Positions 35,346-44,282 are shown, counted from the first letter of the stretch. The stretch: 64,000 bases of DNA from Myxococcales bacterium (GCA_020633435.1 JACKDP010000003.1:310001-374000), one strand, 5' to 3'. The notes: generated from the letters alone by a model not told the origin. Translations and numbers: made by a program.

Positions 35346-35887
35346 GCACCGAGCGCGTCGCCGCCTTCTTCGCGCTGCGGGCCCGCTGGGCGGGCACCCA
35401 CAACCTCAGCGGTCCTCGCGCCCTCGCGCACCCCCACCTCGTCGACCTGGCCGACGCGGAGGCCCTCGCCACCGTCCTGCTGCCGGATCTGCCGCTCGTC
35501 GACGTGGGCGCCGGCAGCGGCGTGCCCGGCCTGCTGATCGCCTGCCTGGATCCGGCGCGGGCGGTGATCGTCGTCGAGCCCATCACGAAGCGGGCGGCGT
35601 TCCTGCGCACGGCGGCCCACCAGCTCGGCCTCGCGCGGGTGCAGGTGGAGCGGGCGCGCTGGCCCCTGCCGCTGCGCGGACCTGCCCAGGTCGTCTCCCG
35701 GGCGGTCGTCTCCCCCGAGGACTGGCCCGGTCTGGCCGCCGAGGGGGGTGAGCACGTCGTGGCGATTCTGCGGTACCTGGCGGCGCAGCGGCCGCCGGTG
35801 CGGGTGCCCGGCTTCGAGGAGGCCGCCCACCACGACTACGCGGTGGACGGCGCGAGCCGGCGCGTCGAGCGCTGGGACCGGGTCTAG
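35342..35887 (+). CDS. rsmG: 16S rRNA (guanine-N7)-methyltransferase RsmG
   Basis: This 181-residue SAM-dependent methyltransferase modifies G527 of 16S rRNA. The SAM motif VDVGAGSGVPGL is at about 51-62, followed by EPITKRAAFLRTAA. The protein is shorter than usual (around 205-215) because the N-terminal helix region and some C-terminal strands are compact. GTG 35342 overlaps the previous stop. rsmG beside parAB is a widespread order near origins. The stop TAG shares its bases with the convergent bactofilin gene's stop. Confidence 0.85.
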   Translation: MSTERVAAFFALRARWAGTHNLSGPRALAHPHLVDLADAEALATVLLPDLPLVDVGAGSGVPGLLIACLDPARAVIVVEPITKRAAFLRTAAHQLGLARVQVERARWPLPLRGPAQVVSRAVVSPEDWPGLAAEGGEHVVAILRYLAAQRPPVRVPGFEEAAHHDYAVDGASRRVERWDRV

Positions 35888-36273
35888 ACCGCCGGCGCGC
35901 TCGCCTCGGCGGGCGCCTCCATCTTCACCGTCCCATCCAGGAAGGCGCCCCGCTCGGTCACCAGCGTGCCGGCGGAGATCTCGCCGGTCAGCCGGCCGGT
36001 GGCCTTCAGCTCCAGCGTCTCGCGCACCCGCAGCGTGCCGTTCACCCGCCCGGCGATCACCGCGTTGGCCACCTGGATGGTGCCCTCGACCTCGGCGCCA
36101 TCGCCGATGACCAGGGTGCCCTCGGTGACGATCTCGCCGCTGAAGTGGCCGTCGATGCGGACGGTGCCCTGGAAGGTCAGCTTGCCCTCGAACCGGCTGG
36201 CCGGCCCCAGCAGCGCCTCCAGGGCCGCTGGCACCTCCGCCCGCTCCACGTCTTCCTTGCGCAGCAACGCCAT
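35884..36273 (-). CDS. Bactofilin
   Basis: This 129-residue protein is a bactofilin: short disordered ends around a right-handed beta-helix built from GTVRIDGHFSGEIVTEGTLVIGDGAEVEG-like turns (given as pattern GxVxGxIxxxxxLxI). Bactofilins polymerise without nucleotide and scaffold other proteins. In Myxococcus xanthus the bactofilins BacNOP position the ParABS system, and their genes lie by parAB, so a similar job is plausible here. The ATG at 36273 has GAGGAGG. Its stop overlaps rsmG's stop by 4 nt, and it is divergent from parA across two parS sites. Confidence 0.9.
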   Translation of the reverse strand: MALLRKEDVERAEVPAALEALLGPASRFEGKLTFQGTVRIDGHFSGEIVTEGTLVIGDGAEVEGTIQVANAVIAGRVNGTLRVRETLELKATGRLTGEISAGTLVTERGAFLDGTVKMEAPAEASAPAV

Positions 36274-36336
36274 GGGCCCTCCTCGGTGGTGGCCTGTTCT
36301 ACCCCATCCCGCCGGACCGCCGAAAGGACCGCCGAT

Positions 36337-36350
36337 GTTTCACGTGAAAC
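36337..36350. promoter_or_regulatory. parS: parS site 2
   Basis: Perfect GTTTCACGTGAAAC, extended to a 16-bp palindrome with T and A at the ends (36336-36351), in the bactofilin-parA intergenic region. Confidence 0.95.
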
Positions 36351-36374
36351 ACCGGCGCTGGCGGCTGGAGGAAC

Positions 36375-36388
36375 GTTTCACGTGAAAC
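36375..36388. promoter_or_regulatory. parS: parS site 3
   Basis: A second perfect GTTTCACGTGAAAC, 38 bp from site 2 and 44 bp before the parA start. Its position suggests it may also act as an operator for parAB. Confidence 0.95.
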
Positions 36389-36432
36389 ACGCAAACTGGC
36401 TCCGCTGACCGGCCTGTGTCATCCTGCGCGCC

Positions 36433-37221
36433 ATGCAGCCCCAAATCCTCTGTATCTCGAACCAGAAGGGCGGCGTCGGCAAGACCACCACGGCCGTGAA
36501 CCTGGCCGCCGGCCTGGCCCTGGAAGGCGCCGAGACCCTCCTGATCGACCTGGACCCCCAGGCCAACGCCACCAGCGGCCTGGGCATCGACCCCCGGGCC
36601 CACCGCCGCGGCACCTACCACACGCTCATCGGCATGGGAGAGATCGACGACATCCGCGTCCCCGTGCCCGACGTGGAGGGCCTGTGGGTGCTGCCGGCCA
36701 ACCAGGACCTCTTCGGGGCCGAGGTGGAGCTCGTCGACGCCATCGCCCGGGAGTACCGGCTGAAGGAGGCCATCGAGCGCGCCCAGCACCGGCCCGCGTT
36801 CACGATCATCGACTGCCCGCCCTCGCTGGGGCTGCTGACGATCAACGCCCTGACGGCCGCCGACGCGACGCTCATCCCGCTACAGTGCGAGTACTACGCC
36901 CTGGAGGGCATCTCGCAGCTCATGCAGACCATCGGGCTCATCCAGCGGCAGCTCAACCCCGACCTGGGCATCGAGGGCATCCTGCTGACCATGTTCGACA
37001 GCCGGATCAACCTGTCCCACCAGGTCGCCGCGGAGGCCCGGGAGCACTTCGGCGACCTGGTCTTCAACATCCAGATCCCGCGCAACGTGCGGCTCTCGGA
37101 GAGCCCGTCCTTCGGGCGCTCCATCCACCACTACGACCGCTCTTCCCGCGGCGCCCGGGCCTACCAGCGCCTGGCGAAGCTCCTGATCGAGCGCCGCGGG
37201 GCAGGGGAGGAGGCGCGATGA
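36433..37221 (+). CDS. parA: Chromosome partitioning ATPase ParA
   Basis: This 262-residue Walker-type ATPase segregates origins together with ParB and parS. The deviant Walker A KGGVGKTTT (12-20), the switch LLIDLDPQANAT and IIDCPPSLGLLTINAL are all intact, and it lacks the N-terminal DNA-binding domain of plasmid ParA type Ia, as expected for a chromosomal Soj. The ATG at 36433 is preceded by parS sites 2 and 3. Its stop overlaps parB by 4 nt. Confidence 0.97.
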   Translation: MQPQILCISNQKGGVGKTTTAVNLAAGLALEGAETLLIDLDPQANATSGLGIDPRAHRRGTYHTLIGMGEIDDIRVPVPDVEGLWVLPANQDLFGAEVELVDAIAREYRLKEAIERAQHRPAFTIIDCPPSLGLLTINALTAADATLIPLQCEYYALEGISQLMQTIGLIQRQLNPDLGIEGILLTMFDSRINLSHQVAAEAREHFGDLVFNIQIPRNVRLSESPSFGRSIHHYDRSSRGARAYQRLAKLLIERRGAGEEAR

Positions 37222-38093
37222 GCCAGCCCCGCCGCCCGGCCCTCGGCCGGGGCCTGTCCGCCCTCATCCCGTCGGCGGACGCGCCCACGGGCCCCAGCAC
37301 GCTGCCCATCAGCCAGGTGCACCCGTCCGCCACCCAGCCCCGGACGGCGTTCGACGACCAGCGCATCGCCGAGCTGTCAGCCTCCATCGAGGCCAACGGC
37401 ATCCTGCAGCCCATCCTGGTGCGGCGGGTCTCCCGGGAGCGCTACGAGATCATCGCGGGCGAGCGCCGCTTCCGGGCCGCGCGCCGCGCCGGCCTGGCCG
37501 AGGTGCCCGTCACCATCCGCGACGCCTCCGACTCCGAGGCGTACGAGCTGGCCCTGGTCGAGAACGTCCAGCGCGAAGACCTGAACCCGGTGGAGGAGGC
37601 CCTGGCCTACCGGCACCTGGCCGACCTGCGGGGCATGACGCAGGAGGAGGTGGCCCAGCGCGTCGGCAAGGACCGCGTGACGGTGGCCAACTCGCTGCGC
37701 CTGCTCAAGCTGCCGCCGCCCATCCTGGATCGCCTGGCGGCCGCCGAGATCACGGCGGGCCACGCCCGAGCCATCCTGACGTGCCCCGATCCCGAGGGTC
37801 AGCTCGAGCTGGCCCAGCAGGCGGTCGATGGAGGCTGGAGCGTCCGGGAGACGGAGCGGCAGGCCCGGGCCCGCAAGCAGCCCGCCCCCCCGCCCCCCGC
37901 GGACGAGACGCCCTCGGTCGACGAGGCCCCGAGCCCCGCCACCCGCGCCGTCGAGGAGCAGCTCCGCGCCCTCCTCGGCGCCCCCGTCCGACTGGTGCAC
38001 CGGGGCGGGCAGGGGCGCATCGAGATCCGCTTCCACAGCCTCGACGAGCTCGAGCGCCTCATCGACCTGATATCGGGGGTCGACGGCCGCTGA
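37218..38093 (+). CDS. parB: Chromosome partitioning protein ParB
   Basis: This 291-residue CTPase binds parS and spreads. The N-terminal ParA-stimulating peptide (RPALGRGLSALIP) is followed by the CTP-binding GERRFRAAR (81-89), ENVQREDLNP, and a helix-turn-helix near 140-165 (MTQEEVAQRVGKDRVTVANSL). A Pro-rich linker leads to the C-terminal dimerisation domain (RGGQGRIEIRFHSLDELERLIDLI). ATG 37218 overlaps parA. Its stop lies in the loop of a hairpin. Confidence 0.97.
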   Translation: MSQPRRPALGRGLSALIPSADAPTGPSTLPISQVHPSATQPRTAFDDQRIAELSASIEANGILQPILVRRVSRERYEIIAGERRFRAARRAGLAEVPVTIRDASDSEAYELALVENVQREDLNPVEEALAYRHLADLRGMTQEEVAQRVGKDRVTVANSLRLLKLPPPILDRLAAAEITAGHARAILTCPDPEGQLELAQQAVDGGWSVRETERQARARKQPAPPPPADETPSVDEAPSPATRAVEEQLRALLGAPVRLVHRGGQGRIEIRFHSLDELERLIDLISGVDGR

Positions 38094-38099
38094 GCGGCC
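38085..38099 (+). terminator. Hairpin at the parB stop
   Basis: GGCCGC (38085-38090) and GCGGCC (38094-38099) form a 6-bp stem with the parB TGA in the loop. There is no T-tract, so it is a weak terminator candidate. The following 169 nt to atpC hold no gene that I can see. Confidence 0.35.
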
Positions 38100-38268
38100 C
38101 TCGCAGAGAGGCCCCTCACGCGGTCTTCGTCGACCTCCGACCCGGCGTTCGGGTGAAGATCGGGCGCCAGCGACGCCCAGATCACGACGAAATCGACAGA
38201 TTCTCTAATAAAGACGGCAGGTTGCGCCCCTGGCCAGAACGGCTCGTTAGGGCGCGAGGGGAGGGGAC

Positions 38269-38661
38269 TCAGCCCTTGAGGATGGTCTCGGCGTAGGCGC
38301 GCGAGCTGGCGAACCCGAAGATGTGGTCATCGTCGAGGTAGGTCTCGGCCGCCATGGCGACGGCCTGGGCGTCCAGGATGGCCTGGGCCTCGGCGCGGTC
38401 GGCGTCGGCCCGGCGCACGGCCTGGTCGGCCAGGATGAGCACCCCGTCCGGCCGGATCTCGGCGATGCCGCCGCGGATGAGGACCTCACCCGCGGCCGCG
38501 CCCGTCCAGGCCACGGCCCCGCCGCTCAGCTTGATGAGGCCCGGGCGGTGCTGGGGCAGGATGCCCAGCTCGCCGGCCGCGCCGGGGGCGCGCACCTCGC
38601 CGGCCATCACGTCGAGGACGCGGCCAGTCGGGGTGACGATCTCGAGTCGCAACTCAGCCAC
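38269..38661 (-). CDS. atpC: ATP synthase F1 epsilon subunit
   Basis: This 130-residue central-stalk subunit couples gamma to the c-ring and restrains ATP hydrolysis. The N-terminal beta-sandwich is clear (LRLEIVTPTGRVLDVMAGEVRAPG, then GELGILPQHRPGLIKLSGG). The C-terminal helical part (RRADADRAEAQAILDAQAV) is short. It is the last gene of the F1 operon, 16 nt after atpD. Confidence 0.93.
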   Translation of the reverse strand: MAELRLEIVTPTGRVLDVMAGEVRAPGAAGELGILPQHRPGLIKLSGGAVAWTGAAAGEVLIRGGIAEIRPDGVLILADQAVRRADADRAEAQAILDAQAVAMAAETYLDDDHIFGFASSRAYAETILKG

Positions 38662-38677
38662 GGCTCACTCCTGTCGG

Positions 38678-40111
38678 TCAGGCCGCCAGCTTCTTGGCGG
38701 CCTCGAGGACCTCTTCGATGCCCCCAACCATGTAGAAGGCCTGCTCCGGGACGTCATCCAGCTCGCCATCCACGATCATCTTGAAGCCGCGGATGGTGTC
38801 CTTGAGCTCGACGAACTTGCCCTTGCGGCCGGTGAAGATCTCGGCCACGTGGAAGGGCTGGGACAGGAACTTCTCGATCTTGCGGGCCCGGTCCACCACC
38901 TGGCGGTCCTCATCGGACAGCTCGTCCATCCCGAGGATGGCGATGATGTCCTGGAGGTCCTTGTAGCGCTGCAGCGTCGACTGGACGCGGCGGGCCACCT
39001 CGTAGTGCTCCTCGCCCACGATCAGGGGATCGAGCAGCCGGCTGGTGGAGTCGAGGGGATCCACCGCGGGGTAGATGCCCTTCTCCGAGATCTTCCGGTT
39101 GAGCACCGTCGTCGCGTCGAGGTGCGCGAAGGTGGTGGCCGGCGCGGGGTCCGTCAGGTCGTCGGCGGGCACGTAGATGGCCTGCACCGAGGTGATGGAG
39201 CCCTTGTTGGTCGAGGTGATGCGCTCCTGCAGGGCGCCCATCTCCGTGGCCAGGGTGGGCTGGTAGCCCACGGCGCTGGGGATGCGGCCCAGGAGCGCCG
39301 ACACCTCGGAGCCCGCCTGGGTGAAGCGGAAGATGTTGTCGACGAACATGAGCACGTCGAGACCCTCGGTGTCGCGGAAGTACTCCGAGACGGTGAGGGC
39401 CGCGAGGGCCACGCGGGCGCGGGCGCCCGGGGGCTCGTTCATCTGGCCGAAGATCAGGGCCACCTTCGACTCGGAGAGGTTCTCCTCGTTGATGACCTTG
39501 GACTCCGCCATCTCGTGGTAGAGGTCGTTGCCCTCACGGGTACGCTCGCCGACGCCGGCGAACACCGAGAGACCACCGCTCTTCTTGGCCACGTTGTTGA
39601 TGAGCTCCTGGATGAGCACGGTCTTGCCCACGCCAGCGCCACCGAACAGGCCGATCTTCCCACCACGGGCGTAGGGGGCGAGCAGGTCCACCACCTTGAT
39701 GCCCGTCACGAAGGTCTCGACCGTCGCGATCTGCTCCTCCAGGAGCGGCGGGTTGCGGTGGATGGGCCAGGTCTCCTTGGCGTCGACGGCGCCCTTCTCG
39801 TCCACCGGGCGACCGGTGACGTCGAGGATGCGGCCGAGGGTGCCACGACCCACCGGCACCGAGATGGGCCGGCCGGTGTTCTGGACGCCCATGCCCCGCA
39901 CCAGACCGTCGGTCGAGTCCATCGCGATGGTGCGCACGATGTTCTCGCCCAGGTGCTGGGCCACCTCGAGGGTGAGGTTCCACTCCTCGTCGGAGATGGC
40001 GGGGTTGCTGACCTTCAGCGCGGTGTAGATCTCCGGCAGCGTGCCGCCGGTGAAGTGGACATCCACGACCGCGCCGAGGACCTGGGAGATCTGTCCAAGC
40101 TGCTCGCTCAT
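38678..40111 (-). CDS. atpD: ATP synthase F1 beta subunit
   Basis: This 477-residue catalytic subunit has Walker A GGAGVGKT (157-164), GERTREGNDLYHEM and the F1 signature (PAVDPLDSTS), with normal length. It makes ATP from ADP and phosphate at the inner membrane, driven by rotation. It follows atpG after 31 nt. Confidence 0.98.
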   Translation of the reverse strand: MSEQLGQISQVLGAVVDVHFTGGTLPEIYTALKVSNPAISDEEWNLTLEVAQHLGENIVRTIAMDSTDGLVRGMGVQNTGRPISVPVGRGTLGRILDVTGRPVDEKGAVDAKETWPIHRNPPLLEEQIATVETFVTGIKVVDLLAPYARGGKIGLFGGAGVGKTVLIQELINNVAKKSGGLSVFAGVGERTREGNDLYHEMAESKVINEENLSESKVALIFGQMNEPPGARARVALAALTVSEYFRDTEGLDVLMFVDNIFRFTQAGSEVSALLGRIPSAVGYQPTLATEMGALQERITSTNKGSITSVQAIYVPADDLTDPAPATTFAHLDATTVLNRKISEKGIYPAVDPLDSTSRLLDPLIVGEEHYEVARRVQSTLQRYKDLQDIIAILGMDELSDEDRQVVDRARKIEKFLSQPFHVAEIFTGRKGKFVELKDTIRGFKMIVDGELDDVPEQAFYMVGGIEEVLEAAKKLAA

Positions 40112-40142
40112 CGTTTCTCCAATCGAATCGGAGGGTTGCCCC

Positions 40143-41000
40143 TCACAGCGCCTCGGCGCCGCCGATGATTTCCATGAGTTCCTTGGTGATGGCCGCCTGC
40201 CGTGCCCGGTTCGCCTGCAGCGTCAACGCCCGGATCATCTCGGTAGCGTTGTCGGTGGCGTTGTTCATGGCGTTCATGCGGGCGGCGTGCTCACCGGCAA
40301 TCGACTCGAGGATCGCCTGCCGCACCTGCACCTCGACGTAGCGGGGCACCACGTAGGCCAGCAGCGACTGCTGGCCCGGCTCGTAGATCAGGTCGCCAGC
40401 GGCCTCGCCGCCGGACTGCTCGACCGCGGCCACCGGCAGCAGCGTCCGCGCCACGGCGGCCTGCTCGATCACGCTGCGGAACTCGTTCGACAGCACCACC
40501 ACCTCGTCCACGGCGCCGCTGAGGAACGCCGCCACGAGGGTGTCGGTGATGTGCCGCACCGTCTCGGTGGTGGCCGCCGGCGTGATCTCGCCGAAGGCCT
40601 CGCCCAGCTCGAAGTCGCTCTTCTCGACGAACTTCGCGATGCGCTTCCCGAGGGGGTAGACGACCAGCTCCACGCCGCGCTCGCGGCGCAGGCGGATGAG
40701 CGCCTTCTGGATCTGGCCGTTGAAGCCGCCGCACATGCCGCGATCGCTGGTGAGCACGAAGACGGCGATGCGCCGGACCTCCGCGCGCTGCTCCAGCAGC
40801 GGGTGCGCCGCGTCGCCGCCGAGCTGACCGACGAGCGACCCGAGCATCTCGCGGTACTTGCCCGCGTACGGCTTCAGCGCGCCCATCGCATCCTGGGCGC
40901 GCTTGAGCTTCGCGGTGCTCACCAGCTTCATCGCGCGCGTGATCTTCTTGGTGTTGTTCACCGAAGAGATCCGCTTGCGAATGTCCTTCAAGCTCGGCAT
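40143..41000 (-). CDS. atpG: ATP synthase F1 gamma subunit
   Basis: This 285-residue rotor shaft begins MPSLKDIRKRISSVNNTKKITRAMKLVS (family N-terminal helix, given here only as its start MPSLKDIRKRI) and ends NRARQAAITKELMEIIGGAEAL-like, the conserved C-terminal helix (NRARQAAIT..EIIGGAEAL). SDRGMCGGFN in the middle is typical. It follows atpA after 28 nt. Confidence 0.96.
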   Translation of the reverse strand: MPSLKDIRKRISSVNNTKKITRAMKLVSTAKLKRAQDAMGALKPYAGKYREMLGSLVGQLGGDAAHPLLEQRAEVRRIAVFVLTSDRGMCGGFNGQIQKALIRLRRERGVELVVYPLGKRIAKFVEKSDFELGEAFGEITPAATTETVRHITDTLVAAFLSGAVDEVVVLSNEFRSVIEQAAVARTLLPVAAVEQSGGEAAGDLIYEPGQQSLLAYVVPRYVEVQVRQAILESIAGEHAARMNAMNNATDNATEMIRALTLQANRARQAAITKELMEIIGGAEAL

Positions 41001-41028
41001 CGGATGCTCCCGCCGTCTCCGGCCCCGA

Positions 41029-42537
41029 TCAGGCGGAGAAGGCCTCGTTGAACTGGCGGATGCCCTTCTCGAAGCCAGCCTTCACGCTGTCGTCCAGCTT
41101 CTTGGTGGCCCGCATCTCGTCCAGGGTGCCCTTGTAGCTGCTCTCGAAGAACTCGATGAGCTCCTTCTCGTAGCGGCCGAGCACGCCCACGGGCAGGTGA
41201 TCGACGAGGCCGGTGGTGGCCGCGTAGATCACGAGCACCTGGTGCTCGAAGGGCATGGGCTTGTACTGGGGCTGCTTGAGCACCTCGACCAGGCGCTGGC
41301 CGCGGGCCAGCAGGCGCTGGGTCGCGGGATCCAGGTCGCTCGCGAACTGCGCGAAGGCCTGCATCTCGCGGTACTGGGCGAGGTCGAGGCGCAGCGTGCC
41401 GGCCACCGACTTCATCGCCTTCGTCTGCGCCGCCGAGCCCACGCGGGACACCGAGAGGCCCACGTTGATGGCGGGGCGGACGCCCGAGTAGAAGAGGTCG
41501 GCCTCCAGGAAGATCTGCCCATCGGTGATCGAGATCACGTTGGTCGGGATGTACGCCGAGACGTCGCCCGCCTGGGTCTCGATGATGGGGAGCGCCGTGA
41601 GGCTGCCGCCGCCGTTCTCGTCGTTCATCTTCGCAGCGCGCTCGAGGAGGCGGCTGTGGAGGTAGAACACGTCGCCGGGGTACGCCTCGCGGCCCGGGGG
41701 CCGGCGCAGCAGCAGCGACATCTGGCGGTAGGCCACGGCCTGCTTGCTCAAGTCATCGTAGATGATCAGGGCGTGCTTGCCGTTGTCGCGGAAGTACTCG
41801 CCCAGGGTGCAGCCCGTGAAGGGCGCCAGGAACTGCAGCGGGGCCAGCTCGGCGGCCGCGGCGGACACCACGGTGGTGTACTCCATGGCGCCGTGCTTGC
41901 GCAGCTTGTCGACCACCTGGGCCACGGTGCTCTGCTTCTGGCCGATGGCCACGTAGATGCAGTGCACGTCGGTGCTGCGCTGGTTGATGATCGTGTCGAT
42001 GGCCACGGCGGTCTTGCCGATCTGGCGGTCACCGATGATCAGCTCGCGCTGCCCGCGGCCGATGGGCACGAGGGAGTCGATGGCCTTGAGGCCGGTGGCC
42101 AGGGGCTCGTGCACCGACTTGCGGGGCATGATGCCGGGGGCCTTGAGCTCCACGCGGCGCCGGTGCGGCGACTCGATGGGGCCCAGGCCGTCGATGGGCT
42201 GGCCGAGGGCGTTGATCACGCGACCCAGCAGCGCCTCGCCCACGGGGACGTCGACGATGCGGCCGGTGCGCCGGGCCTCGTCGCCCTCCTTGATGCGGGT
42301 GGCGTCGCCGAGCAGCGCGATGCCCACGTTGTCTTCCTCGAGGTTGAGCACCATGCCGAGGACGTCGTGGGGGAAGCTGATGAGCTCGCCGGCCATGGCG
42401 TTGGAGAGGCCGTAGACGCGAGCGATGCCGTCACCCGCCGCCAGCACCGTGCCGGTCTCGCTGACTTCGACCTGCTTGTCGTAGTCCTCGATCTGCTTGC
42501 GGATGATCCGGCTGATCTCCTCGACCCTGATGTCCAT
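41029..42537 (-). CDS. atpA: ATP synthase F1 alpha subunit
   Basis: This 502-residue non-catalytic hexamer subunit has Walker A GDRQIGKT (169-176), the alpha signature PAINVGLSVSRVGSAAQ and RRPPGREAYPGDVFYLHSRL-type loop (RRPPGREAYPGD). The frame is open slightly upstream, but the ATG at 42537 with GGAGAGGACGG before it matches the family N-terminus (MDIRVEEISRIIRKQIEDY-like). Confidence 0.98.
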   Translation of the reverse strand: MDIRVEEISRIIRKQIEDYDKQVEVSETGTVLAAGDGIARVYGLSNAMAGELISFPHDVLGMVLNLEEDNVGIALLGDATRIKEGDEARRTGRIVDVPVGEALLGRVINALGQPIDGLGPIESPHRRRVELKAPGIMPRKSVHEPLATGLKAIDSLVPIGRGQRELIIGDRQIGKTAVAIDTIINQRSTDVHCIYVAIGQKQSTVAQVVDKLRKHGAMEYTTVVSAAAAELAPLQFLAPFTGCTLGEYFRDNGKHALIIYDDLSKQAVAYRQMSLLLRRPPGREAYPGDVFYLHSRLLERAAKMNDENGGGSLTALPIIETQAGDVSAYIPTNVISITDGQIFLEADLFYSGVRPAINVGLSVSRVGSAAQTKAMKSVAGTLRLDLAQYREMQAFAQFASDLDPATQRLLARGQRLVEVLKQPQYKPMPFEHQVLVIYAATTGLVDHLPVGVLGRYEKELIEFFESSYKGTLDEMRATKKLDDSVKAGFEKGIRQFNEAFSA

Positions 42538-42641
42538 CCGTCCTCTCCATCGGCCCTGCGCTGATGCGGGGCCATCCATGTTTCTCAGGGGGAGCGCGCC
42601 GGCCTCGGCCGGTCGCTCCCGCGATGCGGGCGTCGCCTCGG

Positions 42642-43184
42642 CTAGCGGGCGGCCTTGAGCTCGGAGCGCAGGCGCGCGAGCTGCGACCGGATGCTCCCGT
42701 CGTGCGTGCGATCGCCAATTCGGGTGATCATGCCGCCGATGATGGCGGGGTCTTCTTCCTGCTCGACGATGACCTCACGCCCCGTGGAGCGCTGGAGCAC
42801 GGTGCGCAGGCGCGCGACGTCGGGCTCGCTGAGCGTCCGGGCGACCGTGACCCGCGCGCGCACCCGGCCCGAGTGGGCGTCGGCGAGGCCGTGGTAGGCC
42901 TCGACGATCTCGGGCAGCAGGGCGATGCGGCTGCGATCGACCAGCAAAAACAGGAAGTTGCGACAGACCGGGCTGACCATGACCCGCAGCAGCAGGTCGG
43001 CCAGGACGCGCTTGCGCGTGTCGGCGTCGAACTTGGGGCTGCGGAAGAGCTCCAGCAGGTCGGGCGCCTTGAAGAGCCCGCCGACGCGATCAAGCTCGCG
43101 ACCGAGCTGCTCGAAGACGCCGCGCTCGACGCCGATGTCGAGCAGGGCCTGGGCGTAGCGCTGGGCAATGCTGGGGGCGCGCAC
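42642..43184 (-). CDS. atpH: ATP synthase F1 delta subunit
   Basis: This 180-residue stator subunit joins F1 to the b/b' stalk. SIAQRYAQALLDIG at the start and the C-terminal EEDPAIIGGMITRIGD..DGSIRSQLARL are the family landmarks. It lies 18 nt after atpF and 104 nt before atpA. Confidence 0.95.
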   Translation of the reverse strand: MRAPSIAQRYAQALLDIGVERGVFEQLGRELDRVGGLFKAPDLLELFRSPKFDADTRKRVLADLLLRVMVSPVCRNFLFLLVDRSRIALLPEIVEAYHGLADAHSGRVRARVTVARTLSEPDVARLRTVLQRSTGREVIVEQEEDPAIIGGMITRIGDRTHDGSIRSQLARLRSELKAAR

Positions 43185-43202
43185 CGTGGACTCCTCCTCG
43201 AA

Positions 43203-43757
43203 TCAGGACCGCGTGGTCTCTTCGAGCCGGGTCAGGTAGTCGGCAATGAGCCGCCGCTGATCGGCCGGGGTGAGCTTCTCGCGAATGGCCTGCTCGGCCG
43301 CGTCCATGGCCCGATCGACCACCTCGGCCTCCAGCCGGGCGCTCAGGCGCGTGAACTCCAGCTCCGCGCTGCGCTCGGCCTCCTTGCGGATGCGCGCCGC
43401 CTCGGCCGTGGCCTCGGCGATGAGCTTGTCGCGCTCGGCGACGCCCTGGGCGTGGTACTGGGCCTTGAGCTCGGCGATCTCGGCGTCCAGGCCGGCCATG
43501 CGCTGCTCGTACTCGTCGAGCCGGGCGCGGGCGGCGGCGTGGAGCTTCTGGGCCTCGTCGATGTCGTGGGTGACCTTCGACGCCTTGTCCTCCAGGCCGA
43601 CCTTCACCTTCGCGCCCGCGAAGCGGACGATGACGAAGAGGAGGAGGGCCAGGTTGATGGCGTGGAAGATGACGTTGCTCCAGCCACCGCCCTCGCCGCC
43701 TTCGGCGAAGGCCGGCGTGGCCGCCAGCAAGATCCACAGGGTCGTCAGGCGCTGCAC
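43203..43757 (-). CDS. atpF: ATP synthase Fo subunit b
   Basis: This 184-residue stator protein has a membrane helix (FHAINLALLLFVIVRFAG, about 29-46) followed by a long charged coiled coil. Before the helix lies LTTLWILLAATPAFAEGG, which looks like a cleavable signal peptide; b subunits with such an extension are known in deltaproteobacteria. The start is taken as GTG at 43757, 1 nt from the b' stop; the frame continues upstream but only over the b' gene. With b' it forms a heterodimeric stalk. Confidence 0.88.
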   Translation of the reverse strand: MQRLTTLWILLAATPAFAEGGEGGGWSNVIFHAINLALLLFVIVRFAGAKVKVGLEDKASKVTHDIDEAQKLHAAARARLDEYEQRMAGLDAEIAELKAQYHAQGVAERDKLIAEATAEAARIRKEAERSAELEFTRLSARLEAEVVDRAMDAAEQAIREKLTPADQRRLIADYLTRLEETTRS

Positions 43758-43758
43758 G

Positions 43759-44247
43759 TCAAACCCCCCGCCCGATGATCTTCTCCACGACCATGCGGGA
43801 GATGGCGTCGACCTCACCGAGGAGCTGGGTGCGGCCGGCCTCGTACTGGGCAGCCGCCCGCGTGCGGGCAGCCTCCACCACGGCCTCGGCCGACGTCCGC
43901 GCCTCGCGCACCTCGGCCTCCTTGGCCGAGAGGCCCTCCACGCGGAGGACCTGGCGGTCAGCGGCGGCCTCGTTGCGGGCCTGGCTGATGCCTTCGCGGT
44001 GGCGCTGCTCCAGCTCGCTGGCCCGGGCGTCGAGGGCGTGGGCCTCATCGCGCGCCGCCACCGTCTTCTTGTCGCGGGCGTCGATGCTCGCGAGGAAGGG
44101 GCGGAAGACCAGTCGGGTCAGCAGAATGAAGACGACCAGAAACACGCCGAGCTGGACGAACAACGACAGATCGATGTCGATGTTGACGTCGCCGCCCATG
44201 GGGGTGAGGCTGATCTGCAAGGAGTCCATGGCGGAAAGAATTTCCAT
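43759..44247 (-). CDS. ATP synthase Fo subunit b'
   Basis: This 162-residue second b-type subunit has an N-terminal membrane helix (LFVQLGVFLVVFILLTRLVF, about 28-47), the RPFLASIDARDKKT junction and a long Ala/Glu/Arg coiled coil. It differs from b in sequence, as in other b/b' organisms. The start is ATG at 44247; an internal ATG at 44229 is possible. It is the first gene of the operon, so a and c (atpB, atpE) must lie elsewhere, a split also seen in other Myxococcota relatives. Confidence 0.87.
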   Translation of the reverse strand: MEILSAMDSLQISLTPMGGDVNIDIDLSLFVQLGVFLVVFILLTRLVFRPFLASIDARDKKTVAARDEAHALDARASELEQRHREGISQARNEAAADRQVLRVEGLSAKEAEVREARTSAEAVVEAARTRAAAQYEAGRTQLLGEVDAISRMVVEKIIGRGV

Positions 44248-44282
44248 GGCGCGGTCTCGCTCCCGGGCCGCGTGGGAGCGGC

